64,000 nucleotides of DNA, from assembly GCF_003019275.1 (NCBI RefSeq), contig NZ_CP027848.1:1116001-1180000 (forward strand), read 5' to 3'. The DNA comes from Staphylococcus muscae (GTDB taxonomy: Bacteria > Bacillota > Bacilli > Staphylococcales > Staphylococcaceae). This document shows, one piece after another, positions 8,511 through 17,962 of this stretch. The notes under the pieces are model-generated. The model made no database searches. It was not told where the DNA came from and saw nothing but the letters and a program-made list of their open reading frames with translations. The translations under genes were made by a program, and so were the position numbers. Position 1 is the first letter of the stretch. Each line of letters starts with the position of its first letter.

Positions 8511-8535
8511 TTCTAGTATAAATTTTATACTAGAA
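8511..8535 (-). promoter_or_regulatory. Perfect 25-bp palindromic operator
   Basis: TTCTAGTATAAA-T-TTTATACTAGAA is a perfect inverted repeat with a one-base centre, 15 bp upstream of the monooxygenase start. It looks like a repressor operator of the MarR/HxlR kind. The cognate regulator is not identifiable in the window. Confidence 0.75.
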
Positions 8536-8569
8536 TTATATGATGCTTCTTCACACTTGTCAACATAAT

Positions 8570-8610
8570 AAAGCGTGACATCCCACTATCTATATGGAAT
8601 ATCACGCTTT
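8570..8610 (-). terminator. Terminator of the PH-domain gene
   Basis: AAAGCGTGA (8570-8578) pairs with TCACGCTTT (8602-8610), extended by further imperfect pairing, and lies just beyond the stop codon at 8622. Confidence 0.65.
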
Positions 8611-8621
8611 CAACTGTTTAC

Positions 8622-8960
8622 TTATGCGTTCGAGTATTTATCTATTTGCTGTTGTACATAATCAATAAATTCATCCACTTGATTACTTTGTATATTTCTC
8701 ATCGCAACTTGTCCCACTTCAAATCCCATCCATAATGTCTCATCTTCTAAAGACACGCTTGAGATTTGGTTATATGGAATGTTGCGATAATAAAATTGAC
8801 CATTCATATCAACGTTCATAATTAAGCGCTCATTTGTCGCAATATATGCCCCTTCAAATTCACGTTGACCATTGACAGCATATTCAATCTTCCCCAATAC
8901 AGAAGGTCCTGCTTTCTCAGTTGGAAATAAATCTTCTGGATTCACTTTATCTAAAATCAT
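8622..8960 (-). CDS. PH-domain-like (YokE-type) cytosolic protein
   Basis: 112 residues, no membrane segment or signal peptide. The pattern of beta strands ending in a helix (FEGAYIATNERLIMNVDM, IPYNQISSVSLEDETLW, then DEFIDYVQQQIDKY) matches bacterial PH-domain proteins of the YokE type, with no known function. Start ATG 8960 has GGAGAAAG correctly spaced. It lies 42 bases after the dehydrogenase stop on the same strand, so both may be one transcript. Confidence 0.7.
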   Translation of the reverse strand: MILDKVNPEDLFPTEKAGPSVLGKIEYAVNGQREFEGAYIATNERLIMNVDMNGQFYYRNIPYNQISSVSLEDETLWMGFEVGQVAMRNIQSNQVDEFIDYVQQQIDKYSNA

Positions 8961-9002
8961 TATCTTTCTCCTTTGTTTATTACAGTTCCTTAGATACACC
9001 TA

Positions 9003-10079
9003 TTAATATGAGATTAAGCCGATATTTTCACGTCCTAAATAATCGATTGTTAAGCCTTCTTTGTATAAATCACGATCTAAAATCGTTGAAGCAATCGTAA
9101 TAATTGCATCAATATTCGGTGTCGGCACACCAATCTCACGGCCTAAACTTGACCATAACACAAGGCCATATGCGATATCTTCTGTAAGGTAACGATTATT
9201 CACCTTGTGTGGTCCCGGTATTTGAGAGAATACTGGACTATGATTAAAGATTTTATTTAACGGCTCATCTTCCATCTCTCTTTCTAAGTAACCACGTTCA
9301 ATACGTGCTTCTTTCGCTGTTTCGAGTTCAAAGCCAAGCTTGCGTCCTAATGACAAACGTTCAAGTTCTACCGCATGTAATAAACGTACCGTATGTTTCG
9401 TAATTCCTTCCTTGTATAACGCAAAGTGATCGCTATAATCAATGCGCCCAACATTTAATAGCACCGGCCCTGGGTGAACTTCTGGATTACCATTTTCAAG
9501 GTTTGTACGCCATAAACTTTCTTCTTTCACGATATATGGATAAATTTGTTCTACTTTGTTAAATGCATCAATGAGATCTTTCTCTTCAAAAGTTGAAAAA
9601 TAAACCTTACGCACTTTTAATGATAAGTCAACTCTCGCTTCATCGAAATCAACACGTGTACCGTATGTTAATGTATTAGCCTCTGCAAGCACTGGATGTG
9701 CATCGATTTTGTATTCATTCAGCACTTTAATAAAACGTGCAGATCCCATTGCTGCCGCCATATTGAAGAAAACAATTTGATTTTCTGTTACATGATGTGC
9801 CATCAATTCTGCATAATACTCAATATGTGAAGATGGGATGACAACCATGACAACTTCCGCATCTTCTAAAACATACGCCATGTTATCACTAACTGCCGTA
9901 AATTCCACAAAACTTTCTTTACCTTCGTTATTGTAATGAAAGCCCCCTTGCGCTAATGCTTTATCGAATTTGTCGATGGACTGGTTTCGACAATATAACT
10001 TTACGTCATGTCCTTGATCCATCATATCAATCGCTGCTGTTACAGCGCCATTCCCTGATCCTACAACCGCTATTTTCAT
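9003..10079 (-). CDS. NAD(P)-dependent octopine/nopaline dehydrogenase-family protein
   Basis: 358 residues. The N-terminus is a Rossmann fold with GSGNGAVTAAIDMMDQGHDVKLY (GxGxxA type, read from residue 7; acidic/basic ends suggest NADP or NAD). The C-terminal half is the all-helical octopine dehydrogenase domain, with HPGPVLLNVGRIDYS and the GxHxxxN-type region near HTVRLLHAVELERL. Family enzymes join a 2-oxo acid to an amine (opine synthesis) or act on related substrates. The N-terminal half also resembles ketopantoate reductase-like proteins. No opine metallophore genes are close, so the substrate is open. Start ATG 10079 has GAAGGG seven bases before it. Confidence 0.78.
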   Translation of the reverse strand: MKIAVVGSGNGAVTAAIDMMDQGHDVKLYCRNQSIDKFDKALAQGGFHYNNEGKESFVEFTAVSDNMAYVLEDAEVVMVVIPSSHIEYYAELMAHHVTENQIVFFNMAAAMGSARFIKVLNEYKIDAHPVLAEANTLTYGTRVDFDEARVDLSLKVRKVYFSTFEEKDLIDAFNKVEQIYPYIVKEESLWRTNLENGNPEVHPGPVLLNVGRIDYSDHFALYKEGITKHTVRLLHAVELERLSLGRKLGFELETAKEARIERGYLEREMEDEPLNKIFNHSPVFSQIPGPHKVNNRYLTEDIAYGLVLWSSLGREIGVPTPNIDAIITIASTILDRDLYKEGLTIDYLGRENIGLISY

Positions 10080-10291
10080 ATATACCCTTCTTTCTGTCTC
10101 TTGTTTTCTAATGACACAAACATCTATTGTGTTCAACAGAATGTTACCAAAATGTACTCACAAATGAAATTGTTTTTTTATCATTCAATTTATGTATACC
10201 CTATATCACTACGATTCATGTACTTCATTGTGATTCTTTATCATTTTCATGTAAACTATAAGTAAAGATTATACGATAAAGGAGGTTATTT

Positions 10292-10657
10292 ATGGAAACA
10301 TATGAAACACACCAACCAAACAACTATCCGTTAAAACCGTCTGATGATGAAAAGTTAATGGCTTTTTTGATATATGCAACATCTTTTTTCGCACTCATTA
10401 TCGGTCCATTAATTATTTGGTTACTCAAACGTGATGATTCAAAATTCGTTGATACAACAGGGAAAAACTATTTAAACTTTATTCTGTCATACACAATTTG
10501 GAGTATTATCGGCACAATATTACTCTTTGTACTTATTGGCTTTATCATCTTACCTATCATTACAATTCTTGGATTCGTTTTTCAAATTGTTGGTATGATT
10601 AAAGCATATCAAGGAGAAGACTATTTACCGCCGCTTTCCATTCCATTTTTTAAATAA
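10292..10657 (+). CDS. DUF4870 (Tic20-like) membrane protein
   Basis: 121 residues with three hydrophobic helices. The family pattern is visible: a short polar N-terminus, KLMAFLIYATSFFALIIGPL, the WLLKRDDSKFVDTTGKNYLNF loop (split at WLLKRDDSKF), and a C-terminal IGMIKAYQGE-like end. Such proteins are common in Firmicutes and have no fixed role. GGAGG precedes the ATG by seven bases. It diverges from the opine dehydrogenase-like gene across a 210-bp region. Confidence 0.8.
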   Translation: METYETHQPNNYPLKPSDDEKLMAFLIYATSFFALIIGPLIIWLLKRDDSKFVDTTGKNYLNFILSYTIWSIIGTILLFVLIGFIILPIITILGFVFQIVGMIKAYQGEDYLPPLSIPFFK

Positions 10658-10671
10658 TTGAACGCATTCAT

Positions 10672-10715
10672 ACAATAATAACCGGTATATCGTCGTGTTA
10701 TTATTGTATTTTTTA
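10672..10715 (+). terminator. Terminator of DUF4870 gene
   Basis: ACAATAATAAC (10672-10682) pairs with GTTATTATTGT (10697-10707) and is followed by ATTTTTTA. Confidence 0.8.
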
Positions 10716-10724
10716 TGTAAGACG

Positions 10725-10780
10725 ACATAAGTTGGGACACCGTTTAATAGTTTCCGAAAGCATAAATTTATGGTGTATCA
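10725..10780 (-). repeat. Left-end fragment of dispersed intergenic element
   Basis: GGGACACCGTTTAATAGTTT followed by CCGAAAGCATAAATTTAT matches the corresponding part of the copy near 28.15 kb (GGGACACCGTTTATTAGTTT). Confidence 0.65.
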
Positions 10781-10853
10781 CTACTATGCAACTCCCACGC
10801 CTTGTATTCTCACGTATGGTTTTCTATACTTAAGGGGAAAGGTGGGATTTACG

Positions 10854-11807
10854 ATGAAAAAAGTATTTGTTGCAGGACCTATTCCAGATGCTGGATTAGA
10901 ATTATTGCAAGAACATTTTGAAGTGGAAGTTTATGAAGGACAAGGCATCATTGATAAAGAAACATTAAAAAAAGGGGTAGCTGATGCATTTGGACTTGTT
11001 AGCTTACTCTCCACAGAAGTAGATCAAGAAGTGATTGGTCATGCGAAAAACCTTGAATTCATTGCCAACTACGGTGCTGGCTTTAACAATGTTGATGTTG
11101 ACTATGCAAGAAAACAAGGTATTTCTGTATCTAACACACCAAAAGCTTCTACTAACGCAACAGCTGAACTTACAATGGGTATCTTATTAGCTGTCGCACG
11201 TCGTATTCCTGAAGGGGACCAACTCATGCGTCATGAAGGTTTTGATGGATGGGCACCACTCTTCTTTAGAGGACGTGAAGTGTCTGGTAAAACGATTGGT
11301 ATTATCGGTTTAGGTGAGATTGGTAGTGCAGTCGCACGCCGTGCAAAAGGATTCGACATGTCAATTCTCTATACTGGACCAAACCGTAAAGAAGAACGTG
11401 AAAAAGAACTGGACGCTAAATATGTCGACTTAGAAACATTATTAGCGGAAGCTGACTTCGTTGTGATCAATGCGGCATATAGCCCAGCGTTACACCATAT
11501 GATTGATACTGAACAACTAGCATTGATGAAACCAACTGCATATCTCGTTAATGCAGCACGTGGACCAATTGTTCATGAAGAAGCATTATTAGTAGCATTG
11601 CAAAATAAAACCATTGAAGGTGCAGCTCTAGATGTATACGAGTTTGAACCAGCGATTACTGAAGGTCTTAAATCTTTAGACAATGTCGTGATTACACCAC
11701 ATATCGGTAATGCCACATTTGAAGCACGTGATATGATGGCAAAAATCGTCGCACAAAACTTAATCAAACAAGCACAAGGCGATACACCTGACTATATCGT
11801 CAACTAA
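10854..11807 (+). CDS. D-2-hydroxyacid dehydrogenase (glyoxylate/hydroxypyruvate reductase type)
   Basis: 317 residues of the D-isomer-specific 2-hydroxyacid dehydrogenase family. Visible are the NAD-binding GLGEIGSAVARRAKGFDM (~residues 151-168), the substrate-loop NYGAGFNNVDVDYA (~72-85), the catalytic arginine in LVNAARGPIVHEEAL (~232), the glutamate in ALDVYEFEP (~261) and the histidine in NVVITPHIGNAT (~280). It likely reduces glyoxylate or hydroxypyruvate with NAD(P)H; substrate not settled. The frame extends upstream, but ATG 10854 has AAAGGTGGG and starts the conserved MKKVFVAGPIP. Confidence 0.9.
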   Translation: MKKVFVAGPIPDAGLELLQEHFEVEVYEGQGIIDKETLKKGVADAFGLVSLLSTEVDQEVIGHAKNLEFIANYGAGFNNVDVDYARKQGISVSNTPKASTNATAELTMGILLAVARRIPEGDQLMRHEGFDGWAPLFFRGREVSGKTIGIIGLGEIGSAVARRAKGFDMSILYTGPNRKEEREKELDAKYVDLETLLAEADFVVINAAYSPALHHMIDTEQLALMKPTAYLVNAARGPIVHEEALLVALQNKTIEGAALDVYEFEPAITEGLKSLDNVVITPHIGNATFEARDMMAKIVAQNLIKQAQGDTPDYIVN

Positions 11808-11871
11808 TCATACAAGTAAAGATAATTGGCATCTAAGTAGATTGATAACATAATTTAAAAGGTGTGTTTTT

Positions 11872-12033
11872 ATGCAAGCACTTTTAAAGTTGATTTGGTT
11901 TATATTTGCATTAATAATAGCGATTTGTTTTATTTTGAATGATATGATTATTCCCGTAGCAATCATTATATTTTTGAGTCTTATCGTTTATAGTTTTATA
12001 GAATATATGTGTAAAGACAAAAATAAGAGCTAA
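11872..12033 (+). CDS. Small hydrophobic membrane protein (53 aa)
   Basis: A short frame of 53 residues starting MQALLKLIWFIFALIIAICF. It has two hydrophobic segments separated by ILNDM and ends in a charged tail CKDKNKS, typical of a small two-helix membrane protein. AAAAGGTG lies eight bases before the ATG. It sits 64 bases downstream of the hydroxyacid dehydrogenase on the same strand with no terminator between, and a strong terminator follows it. Function unknown. Confidence 0.65.
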   Translation: MQALLKLIWFIFALIIAICFILNDMIIPVAIIIFLSLIVYSFIEYMCKDKNKS

Positions 12034-12069
12034 TCACAGCCCTTATTTTGGATTGAATGATGAACTAAG

Positions 12070-12106
12070 AAAGGTGTAGAGGACGAAATCAATCCTCTAC
12101 ACCTTT
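12070..12106. terminator. Bidirectional terminator
   Basis: A 14-bp perfect stem (AAAGGTGTAGAGGA at 12070-12083, complement at 12093-12106) lies between converging genes. Confidence 0.85.
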
Positions 12107-12114
12107 TATCTTTA

Positions 12115-13242
12115 TTAATGACTTTTCGTTTTATATAAAAATTTTAGTTGTCTTGAGATAACCCATTTTGGTAACTTACGTGCAACACCATTGCGTAAAC
12201 GTATCATCAAAGCACCCTGTTTTTGAGCAATACGCCCAATTTTACGTGAACGCTTAATCACTTTTGCTGTATGTTTGACACGGAGCTTATCATAGCGCTT
12301 CAATGCTTCTGCTAAAGTCTCATATTTGTCGAGTACGTTAGCAAGTACAATGGCATCTTCCATCGCTTGACCCGCACCTTGTCCCATATTAGGCGTAGTC
12401 GCATGCGCTGCGTCACCTAACAAGACAATACGTGTTTGATATACAAATGTATGCAGTGGTTTCAGATCATAAATATCATGGTGTAAAATCCCTGTTTCTG
12501 GTTGACGGTCTAAAATATGACGTACTGGTTCTGGATATTGATTGAAATACGCTTGTAAGTATGGTTTATTGTAGCGTTTATACTGCAAGTCATTTTCTTT
12601 CGCATTGATTGCCGCAAACCAATACGCTTTACCATCAAGTAATGGCACAATACCAAAACGTCCTTTGGCACCCCAATATTCATCTGCAACTTGACCGAAT
12701 TCTGGAACATCTTCCACCATGCCTCTAAAGCAAGTATAACCTTGATATTGTACTTGCGCTTTCGGTTGTACTGTTTGGCGTACAATTGAATGAATACCAT
12801 CTGCACCTACAACTAGGTCAAAAGTTTGGCTCTCTTGTTCACGGAAATGCAGACGTGCCATTGTATCGGTACTTTCTACTGCTGTGACTTCATGATTGAA
12901 ATAAAGCATGTCATCCGTCACATAACTAGCGATTGTCTCCACTAACGTTTGGCGCAATATTGTCAGATTTGTTGTCCCGTCAGCAAATGGCACTTCACTG
13001 ATCACTTGACCTTGTTCATCAAGCATACGTGTTGTTTTCAAGATATGACCGATGTTCTTTATCCCTTTTGCTAAGTCATGGTCCCCCAACTTCTCAATCA
13101 CATTGTCCCCAATGCCAATCCCAGCGCCAACTTCTCTAATTGCATCTTGCTGGTCAAAAATGTGAACCTCATGTTTTTGTTCACGCAATAATGCCGCTAA
13201 TGTTAATCCACCAATCCCTGCACCTACAATACCTATTTTCAT
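12115..13242 (-). CDS. FAD-dependent monooxygenase (salicylate hydroxylase-like)
   Basis: 375 residues of the group A flavoprotein monooxygenase family. It has the FAD-binding dinucleotide motif GIVGAGIGGLTLAALLREQ at the N-terminus, the DG motif LVVGADGIHSIVRQTV (~residues 153-168), and the second FAD motif VLLGDAAHATTPNMGQGAGQ (~277-296). It would hydroxylate an unknown aromatic or polyketide-like substrate using NAD(P)H. It is monocistronic. ATG 13242 is preferred over the in-frame GTG 13251 because AGAGGTG lies six bases before the ATG and overlaps the GTG. Confidence 0.86.
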   Translation of the reverse strand: MKIGIVGAGIGGLTLAALLREQKHEVHIFDQQDAIREVGAGIGIGDNVIEKLGDHDLAKGIKNIGHILKTTRMLDEQGQVISEVPFADGTTNLTILRQTLVETIASYVTDDMLYFNHEVTAVESTDTMARLHFREQESQTFDLVVGADGIHSIVRQTVQPKAQVQYQGYTCFRGMVEDVPEFGQVADEYWGAKGRFGIVPLLDGKAYWFAAINAKENDLQYKRYNKPYLQAYFNQYPEPVRHILDRQPETGILHHDIYDLKPLHTFVYQTRIVLLGDAAHATTPNMGQGAGQAMEDAIVLANVLDKYETLAEALKRYDKLRVKHTAKVIKRSRKIGRIAQKQGALMIRLRNGVARKLPKWVISRQLKFLYKTKSH

Positions 13243-13329
13243 TTCATTCACCTCTTTAGTTTCAGTTACGCTGATTCAATCATCGAGCAGTTAAATCAGT
13301 TGTGTTGCTCGTCCTATTAATATAATCAC

Positions 13330-14112
13330 TTATTGTTTGGCATAGTGATTTTTATGGACACGGTCTTTCTTAATACCATATTCTTTATAATAATGCTCCA
13401 TTTGTTCTGCTATTTTAGATGCCCAGTCAATATCACTCGCATACTGGTTCGTTCCAGGCGCTTGTGGATTCCACCGCATTTGATATAACGACAACTGATC
13501 ATTATCAAAATATTGCTGTTTTACAAACGCCGCCCCGCCGACAATCGCTTTGTCAGGTGACGTCCACTTTGCCTTCACAGCGTAACTCGTCCCTGTTTTA
13601 ACAGCATGACTATCAAATGCACCTACACCAAAAAAGTTATAATATGTTTGTTTTCCTTTTTTTACACCTTTCGCTAGTTCAGAACGACCTTGACCCGTTT
13701 CAAGTTGTGCATGACTAACTAAATAAATAACATTTACGTTGTGACGTTTTTGTGCTTCTAAAAAGGGTTTCCCTCTTCCTTCTAAAATACCTTTCCCTTT
13801 AAGCATCTCATTCACTTCTTCTTCTGACATATTGACCGTCTTGGACAAGTCCATGTACATCATGTCAGAGTCCCCACGCTTTACAGCCATCTGTTCTTTC
13901 ACTTTTTCCGGCGATGCTTTCACAAAGCCTTTGTCACTTGATTCCGTATGTAAAATTCCATCTTCAAGTTGTTTTGCATATGCTGTTTCAAATGTATACA
14001 TCTTCTGTTTCTTAAAAAGTGATGTTTCATTCACAATTAATAAAACGGCAAATGTCACAAGAATTGCACTTAAAAAGATGACTGATGGATGTGACTTCAA
14101 CCAGTGCTTCAT
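13330..14112 (-). CDS. sagA: Membrane-anchored N-acetylglucosaminidase (SagA-like)
   Basis: 260 residues: an N-terminal membrane anchor (SVIFLSAILVTFAVLLIV, ~residues 10-27), a linker, then a glucosaminidase (GH73) domain from ~110. The catalytic glutamate lies in SHAQLETGQGRSELAKG (~138), and YYNFFGVGAFD follows as in other GH73 enzymes. It should trim peptidoglycan glycan chains at the outer membrane face. S. aureus has three such stand-alone enzymes. Position next to the FAD monooxygenase and fdh region suggests SagA, but that assignment rests on remembered synteny. Confidence 0.8.
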   Translation of the reverse strand: MKHWLKSHPSVIFLSAILVTFAVLLIVNETSLFKKQKMYTFETAYAKQLEDGILHTESSDKGFVKASPEKVKEQMAVKRGDSDMMYMDLSKTVNMSEEEVNEMLKGKGILEGRGKPFLEAQKRHNVNVIYLVSHAQLETGQGRSELAKGVKKGKQTYYNFFGVGAFDSHAVKTGTSYAVKAKWTSPDKAIVGGAAFVKQQYFDNDQLSLYQMRWNPQAPGTNQYASDIDWASKIAEQMEHYYKEYGIKKDRVHKNHYAKQ

Positions 14113-14135
14113 AATTCAACCTCTCTTTTTCTCTC

Positions 14136-14384
14136 TTATGCAAAATAATACCATATCATAAAGACGACAAATACTATCACAATCGCATAAATACCATTTG
14201 CAATACGTCTTAACTTTGTTTTTTCTTTGAATAGCATGTTAAATAAAACTAATGTAATTGTCAAAGTGATTAAAAAGCATACCAACGCCCATATTGGTCC
14301 AACATAGATCAACATGACAAGTCCCGCTATTAAGATGATATTGGATATCACAGCGAGTAATATAATGGTTTGTTCACGATGCAT
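14136..14384 (-). CDS. Small membrane protein (82 aa)
   Basis: 82 residues with three hydrophobic stretches (IILLAVISNIILIAGLVML, WALVCFLITLTITLVLF, GIYAIVIVFVVFMIWYY) and a short basic loop (FKEKTKLRRIAN). It lies 23 bases upstream of the glucosaminidase on the same strand and is probably cotranscribed with it. GGAGGAGG is placed before the ATG. I do not recognise the family. Confidence 0.7.
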   Translation of the reverse strand: MHREQTIILLAVISNIILIAGLVMLIYVGPIWALVCFLITLTITLVLFNMLFKEKTKLRRIANGIYAIVIVFVVFMIWYYFA

Positions 14385-14466
14385 AAATGCCTCCTCCTTT
14401 TAACTCAACTATATTTTATCATGATTTACATAGTGGTGTTGCAATGAGTTGAAATTCATATAACAC

Positions 14467-14497
14467 AAAAAGGAGCAGCAATTGCTACTCCTTTTAT
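14467..14497 (-). terminator. Terminator of fdh operon
   Basis: AAAAGGAG-AGCAAT pairs with ATTGCT-CTCCTTTT with one bulged pair, downstream of the DUF1641 stop codon. Confidence 0.8.
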
Positions 14498-14509
14498 ACA
14501 GACAAAAGA

Positions 14510-14974
14510 TTAACGTGACATACCTTTTAACATGTTTAAGAAATACGTTAAGCTTTGATTCATTTCATCGTCTTTGAGTACACCCATCAATCCTTTGATT
14601 GACGTACGTGCACTTGGACTTGCTTGATTTGCTACACGAACCCCTTTGTTCACCTTGTTGAGAAGCACGCGCAACTCATCTGTATCAAGATCTCCTAAGA
14701 TAAATACCATTTGACCGATATTATGCAAAAAGCCGGCGTATTGGTCTTTATTGAGTTCAGTGACAATTTTTTCGGTAATGACACCACGTTGTTTTACCGC
14801 ACCATTCAGTGCATCTAAAATTTTAGCGTCATCTAAGTTTTTCACAAGATCAATGACTTTCAAGATACTATCTTTGTTTTCAGCAATCTTGTCTGTTACT
14901 TCTGCAAGGTTCTCTGCTTTGATTTCTGCTTCTGACTTCTGAATACGTTTAATTTTTGTAATTCTTTCTGCCAT
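14510..14974 (-). CDS. DUF1641 protein, formate dehydrogenase partner subunit
   Basis: 154 residues, soluble, largely helical. The DUF1641 core is visible (SKGLMGVLKDDEMNQSLTYF-like end with GLMGVLKD, ~residues 130-150; NIGQMVFILGDLDTDELR, ~90-107). Its start overlaps the fdh stop by one base (TAATG), a sign of translational coupling. In Firmicutes, DUF1641 proteins form a complex with this type of formate dehydrogenase (YrhD/YjgD in Bacillus; recently named ForE) and are thought to link it to the quinone pool. I follow that work from memory. The longer frame from 15022 lies inside the fdh gene and is not used. Confidence 0.85.
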   Translation of the reverse strand: MAERITKIKRIQKSEAEIKAENLAEVTDKIAENKDSILKVIDLVKNLDDAKILDALNGAVKQRGVITEKIVTELNKDQYAGFLHNIGQMVFILGDLDTDELRVLLNKVNKGVRVANQASPSARTSIKGLMGVLKDDEMNQSLTYFLNMLKGMSR

Positions 14975-17910
14975 TATTTCATCACCTGATCCCCTGGGAA
15001 GACATAGTCTGGACGCTCCCATTTTTTGTCTACGCGTACACTATACTGTGGATTGCGATGTTGGTTACGGAAGTTCGTTGGGTTCAGTGGTGACTTACCA
15101 CGTTTGCTCAATACTTCCATACGACAACATGTTGATTTGTATGCTGGTGTATGTGTTTCTGGATCTGTCACACTACTTGTCAAATAGTTAATTGCTGCTT
15201 CATTATTATCATTTTGCGGTAAGAAAATTTGTTTACCTTTCACACGGTCTGTAATATGCACGTGACCCGTCGCTTCACCTGTTTCAGAAATCAACTTCAC
15301 AGCAGCACCTTCATGAATATCACGGTCAGCTGCTAATTCTGGTGAAATTTCAATAAACGCTGAAGGCATTTTATATTTCAGACCAGGCACTTTGTATGTC
15401 ATGTTACCTTCATGGAAGTGCTCTAACACACGGCCATTGTTCACATGTAAGTCATATGTTTCGTTTGTTTTGTAGAAGTTATTGAAGTCTAATGCAAATA
15501 ACTTCGCTTTACCATTGTCAAAGTTGAAACCTTCTGTGAAGAGCAATGGTGTATCTGTACCGTCTGCATTTACAGGCCATTGCAAGCTGTTATAGCCTTC
15601 TAAACGGTGGTATTTCACACCTGCAAACATTGGTGTTAAGTCTGAAGCTTCATCCATGATTTCTGATGGATGTGTGTAACCCCAGTCGTAACCCATTTCT
15701 TTTGCGATCATTTGAGTGATTTGCCAGTCAGGTTTTGAATCACCAAGTGGCTCTAAAACTTGGTATAAACGTTGGAAACGACGTTCTGTATTTGTGAATG
15801 TACCTTCTTTTTCTAGAGAAGGAGAAGCTGGTAAGATGACATCCGCATATTCAGCCGTGAATGTTAAGAACTCATCTTGAACAACTAAGAAGTCTACTTT
15901 TTCTAAAGCCGCTTGCACGTAGTTAATGTTAGAGTCTGTAATACCTGTATCTTCACCTAAAATGAACATACTGTGTACATCTCCAGCATGGATGTGATCC
16001 ATCATTTGGTGGTTGTCGAAACCTGGTTCTTTTGGTAACTCAACGCCCCATGCTTTTTCAAACCAACCGCGTGCTTCATCATCTTGTACACCTAAGTAAC
16101 CTGGTAACTTATCTGGCATACTACCGAAGTCAGAGCAACCTTGTACGTTGTTGTGACCACGTAATGGATATGAACCTGCACCTGGTTTCATGTAGTTTCC
16201 TGTTACAAGTAATAAGTTAGAAATCGCTGTACTTGTGTCAGAACCTGTTTCTTGTTGTGTAACACCCATTGCCCAACAGATAGACACGCTGTTCACACTT
16301 ACAATTTCATGCGCTAACTTCACAAGGCGATCTTTTGAAATACCTGTTGTTTCTTCAGCAAACTCCATTGTATAAGGTTTTAATGATTCATAATACGTAT
16401 CAAAATGATCTACCCATTGATCGATAAATGCACGATCGTGAAGATCGTTATCAATGATATATTTCGTTACGGCAGATAACCATACTAAGTCTGTACCTGG
16501 GTGTGGTTGATAGAATTCATCTGCACGTTGCGCCATCTCATGTTTACGGATATCAAACACATGTAGCTTTTGACCGAATAATTTGTGTGCACGTTTAATA
16601 CGTGACGCAATAACTGGGTGCGCTTCTGCTGTGTTTGTACCAACTGTGATAACCATTTCAGCATTACCGATATCATCGATAGAACCTGAGTCACCCCCAT
16701 GTCCTACTGTACGGAATAAACCTTTCGTTGCAGGTGCTTGACAGTAACGTGAACAGTTATCAATATTATTCGTACCAATCACTTGACGTGCCAGTTTTTG
16801 CATCAAATAAGATTCTTCGTTTGTTGCTTTAGATGAAGAAATAAATGTTAATGCATTTGGACCAAACTTGTCTTTGATTTCTTGCATGCGTTTCGCAACA
16901 TATGGAATGGCTTCATCCCATTCAACTTCTTCAAATTGTCCATTGCGACGGATTAATGGTTTTGTAAGACGCTCTTCAGAGTTAACATAGTCCCAACCAA
17001 ACTTACCTTTTACGCAAGATGAGATTTTGTTTGCTGGTGAATCTTGAGAAGGTTGTACTTTCAAGATTTCACGGTCTTTCGTCCAAACTTCGAAGCTACA
17101 ACCAACACCGCAGTAAGTACATACGGTTTTCGTCTTTTTAATACGTTCTTCACGCATTGCCGCTTCAGAATCTGAAATAGCAAATAACGGACCGTAGCCT
17201 GTTTCTGCTTTTTTCGTTAAATCAATCATTGAAGCAAGTGAACCTGGTTCGATATCTGTCATGTAACCAGCGTTACCTACCATGTTATTTTCCATCATTG
17301 CGTTACATGGACATACTGTTGAACATTGACCACAGCCAACACATGATGATTCATTAATCGCAACATCATTGTCCCAAATAACACGTGGTTGATCGCGATC
17401 CCAGTCAATTGATAATGTTTCATTGACTTGCACGTCTTGACATACTTCGACACAACGTCCGCATAAGATACATTGGTTTGGATCATAGCGGTAGAATGGT
17501 CCGAAGTCCACTTCATATGGCTTTGGCTTGTATTCATACGTTTGATGTTCCAATCCCCACTGGTCCATCGTATTATGAATTTCACAGTTTCCGTTATTGT
17601 AATCACACACCGTACAATACAATTGGTGTTTTTCAAGAATGCGATCTAACGCTTCTTTTTGACTCGCTTGTACACGATCGTTCTGTGTATTGACAACCAT
17701 AGGTCGATCAACCACTGTACTACATGCACGTTCAATTTTGCCGTCAATTTCAACGGCACATGTGTCACATGTTTCTATTGGCCCTAAAGCTTCGTTATAG
17801 CAAATAGAAGGTACAAATGTTTGTTGTGCTTTGATAAAGTGTAGTAAATTGGTGCCTGGTTCAACCAAATACTCTTTACCATCTAATGTTAAAACAAGAT
17901 GTTCTTGCAT
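14974..17910 (-). CDS. fdhA: Molybdopterin formate dehydrogenase, multi-cluster catalytic subunit
   Basis: 978 residues with a NuoG-like N-terminal region: a [2Fe-2S] domain ([15 protein letters not shown]), a His-Cys cluster segment ([18 protein letters not shown]), and two ferredoxin [4Fe-4S] motifs ([22 protein letters not shown]). The catalytic domain follows, starting with [13 protein letters not shown] (~residue 260). It contains [19 protein letters not shown], where a cysteine replaces the selenocysteine of E. coli FdhF and a glutamine the following histidine; that Cys-Gln pair is usual in the Bacillus YjgC/YrhE group. Reaction: formate to CO2 in the cytoplasm. Start ATG 17910 has GGAGGG. 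It forms an operon with the DUF1641 gene. Confidence 0.93.
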   Translation of the reverse strand: MQEHLVLTLDGKEYLVEPGTNLLHFIKAQQTFVPSICYNEALGPIETCDTCAVEIDGKIERACSTVVDRPMVVNTQNDRVQASQKEALDRILEKHQLYCTVCDYNNGNCEIHNTMDQWGLEHQTYEYKPKPYEVDFGPFYRYDPNQCILCGRCVEVCQDVQVNETLSIDWDRDQPRVIWDNDVAINESSCVGCGQCSTVCPCNAMMENNMVGNAGYMTDIEPGSLASMIDLTKKAETGYGPLFAISDSEAAMREERIKKTKTVCTYCGVGCSFEVWTKDREILKVQPSQDSPANKISSCVKGKFGWDYVNSEERLTKPLIRRNGQFEEVEWDEAIPYVAKRMQEIKDKFGPNALTFISSSKATNEESYLMQKLARQVIGTNNIDNCSRYCQAPATKGLFRTVGHGGDSGSIDDIGNAEMVITVGTNTAEAHPVIASRIKRAHKLFGQKLHVFDIRKHEMAQRADEFYQPHPGTDLVWLSAVTKYIIDNDLHDRAFIDQWVDHFDTYYESLKPYTMEFAEETTGISKDRLVKLAHEIVSVNSVSICWAMGVTQQETGSDTSTAISNLLLVTGNYMKPGAGSYPLRGHNNVQGCSDFGSMPDKLPGYLGVQDDEARGWFEKAWGVELPKEPGFDNHQMMDHIHAGDVHSMFILGEDTGITDSNINYVQAALEKVDFLVVQDEFLTFTAEYADVILPASPSLEKEGTFTNTERRFQRLYQVLEPLGDSKPDWQITQMIAKEMGYDWGYTHPSEIMDEASDLTPMFAGVKYHRLEGYNSLQWPVNADGTDTPLLFTEGFNFDNGKAKLFALDFNNFYKTNETYDLHVNNGRVLEHFHEGNMTYKVPGLKYKMPSAFIEISPELAADRDIHEGAAVKLISETGEATGHVHITDRVKGKQIFLPQNDNNEAAINYLTSSVTDPETHTPAYKSTCCRMEVLSKRGKSPLNPTNFRNQHRNPQYSVRVDKKWERPDYVFPGDQVMK

Positions 17911-17962
17911 AATATCCCTCCTAAAAATTTCGTCTAAGATGCCCCACACACTTAGTACTTCT

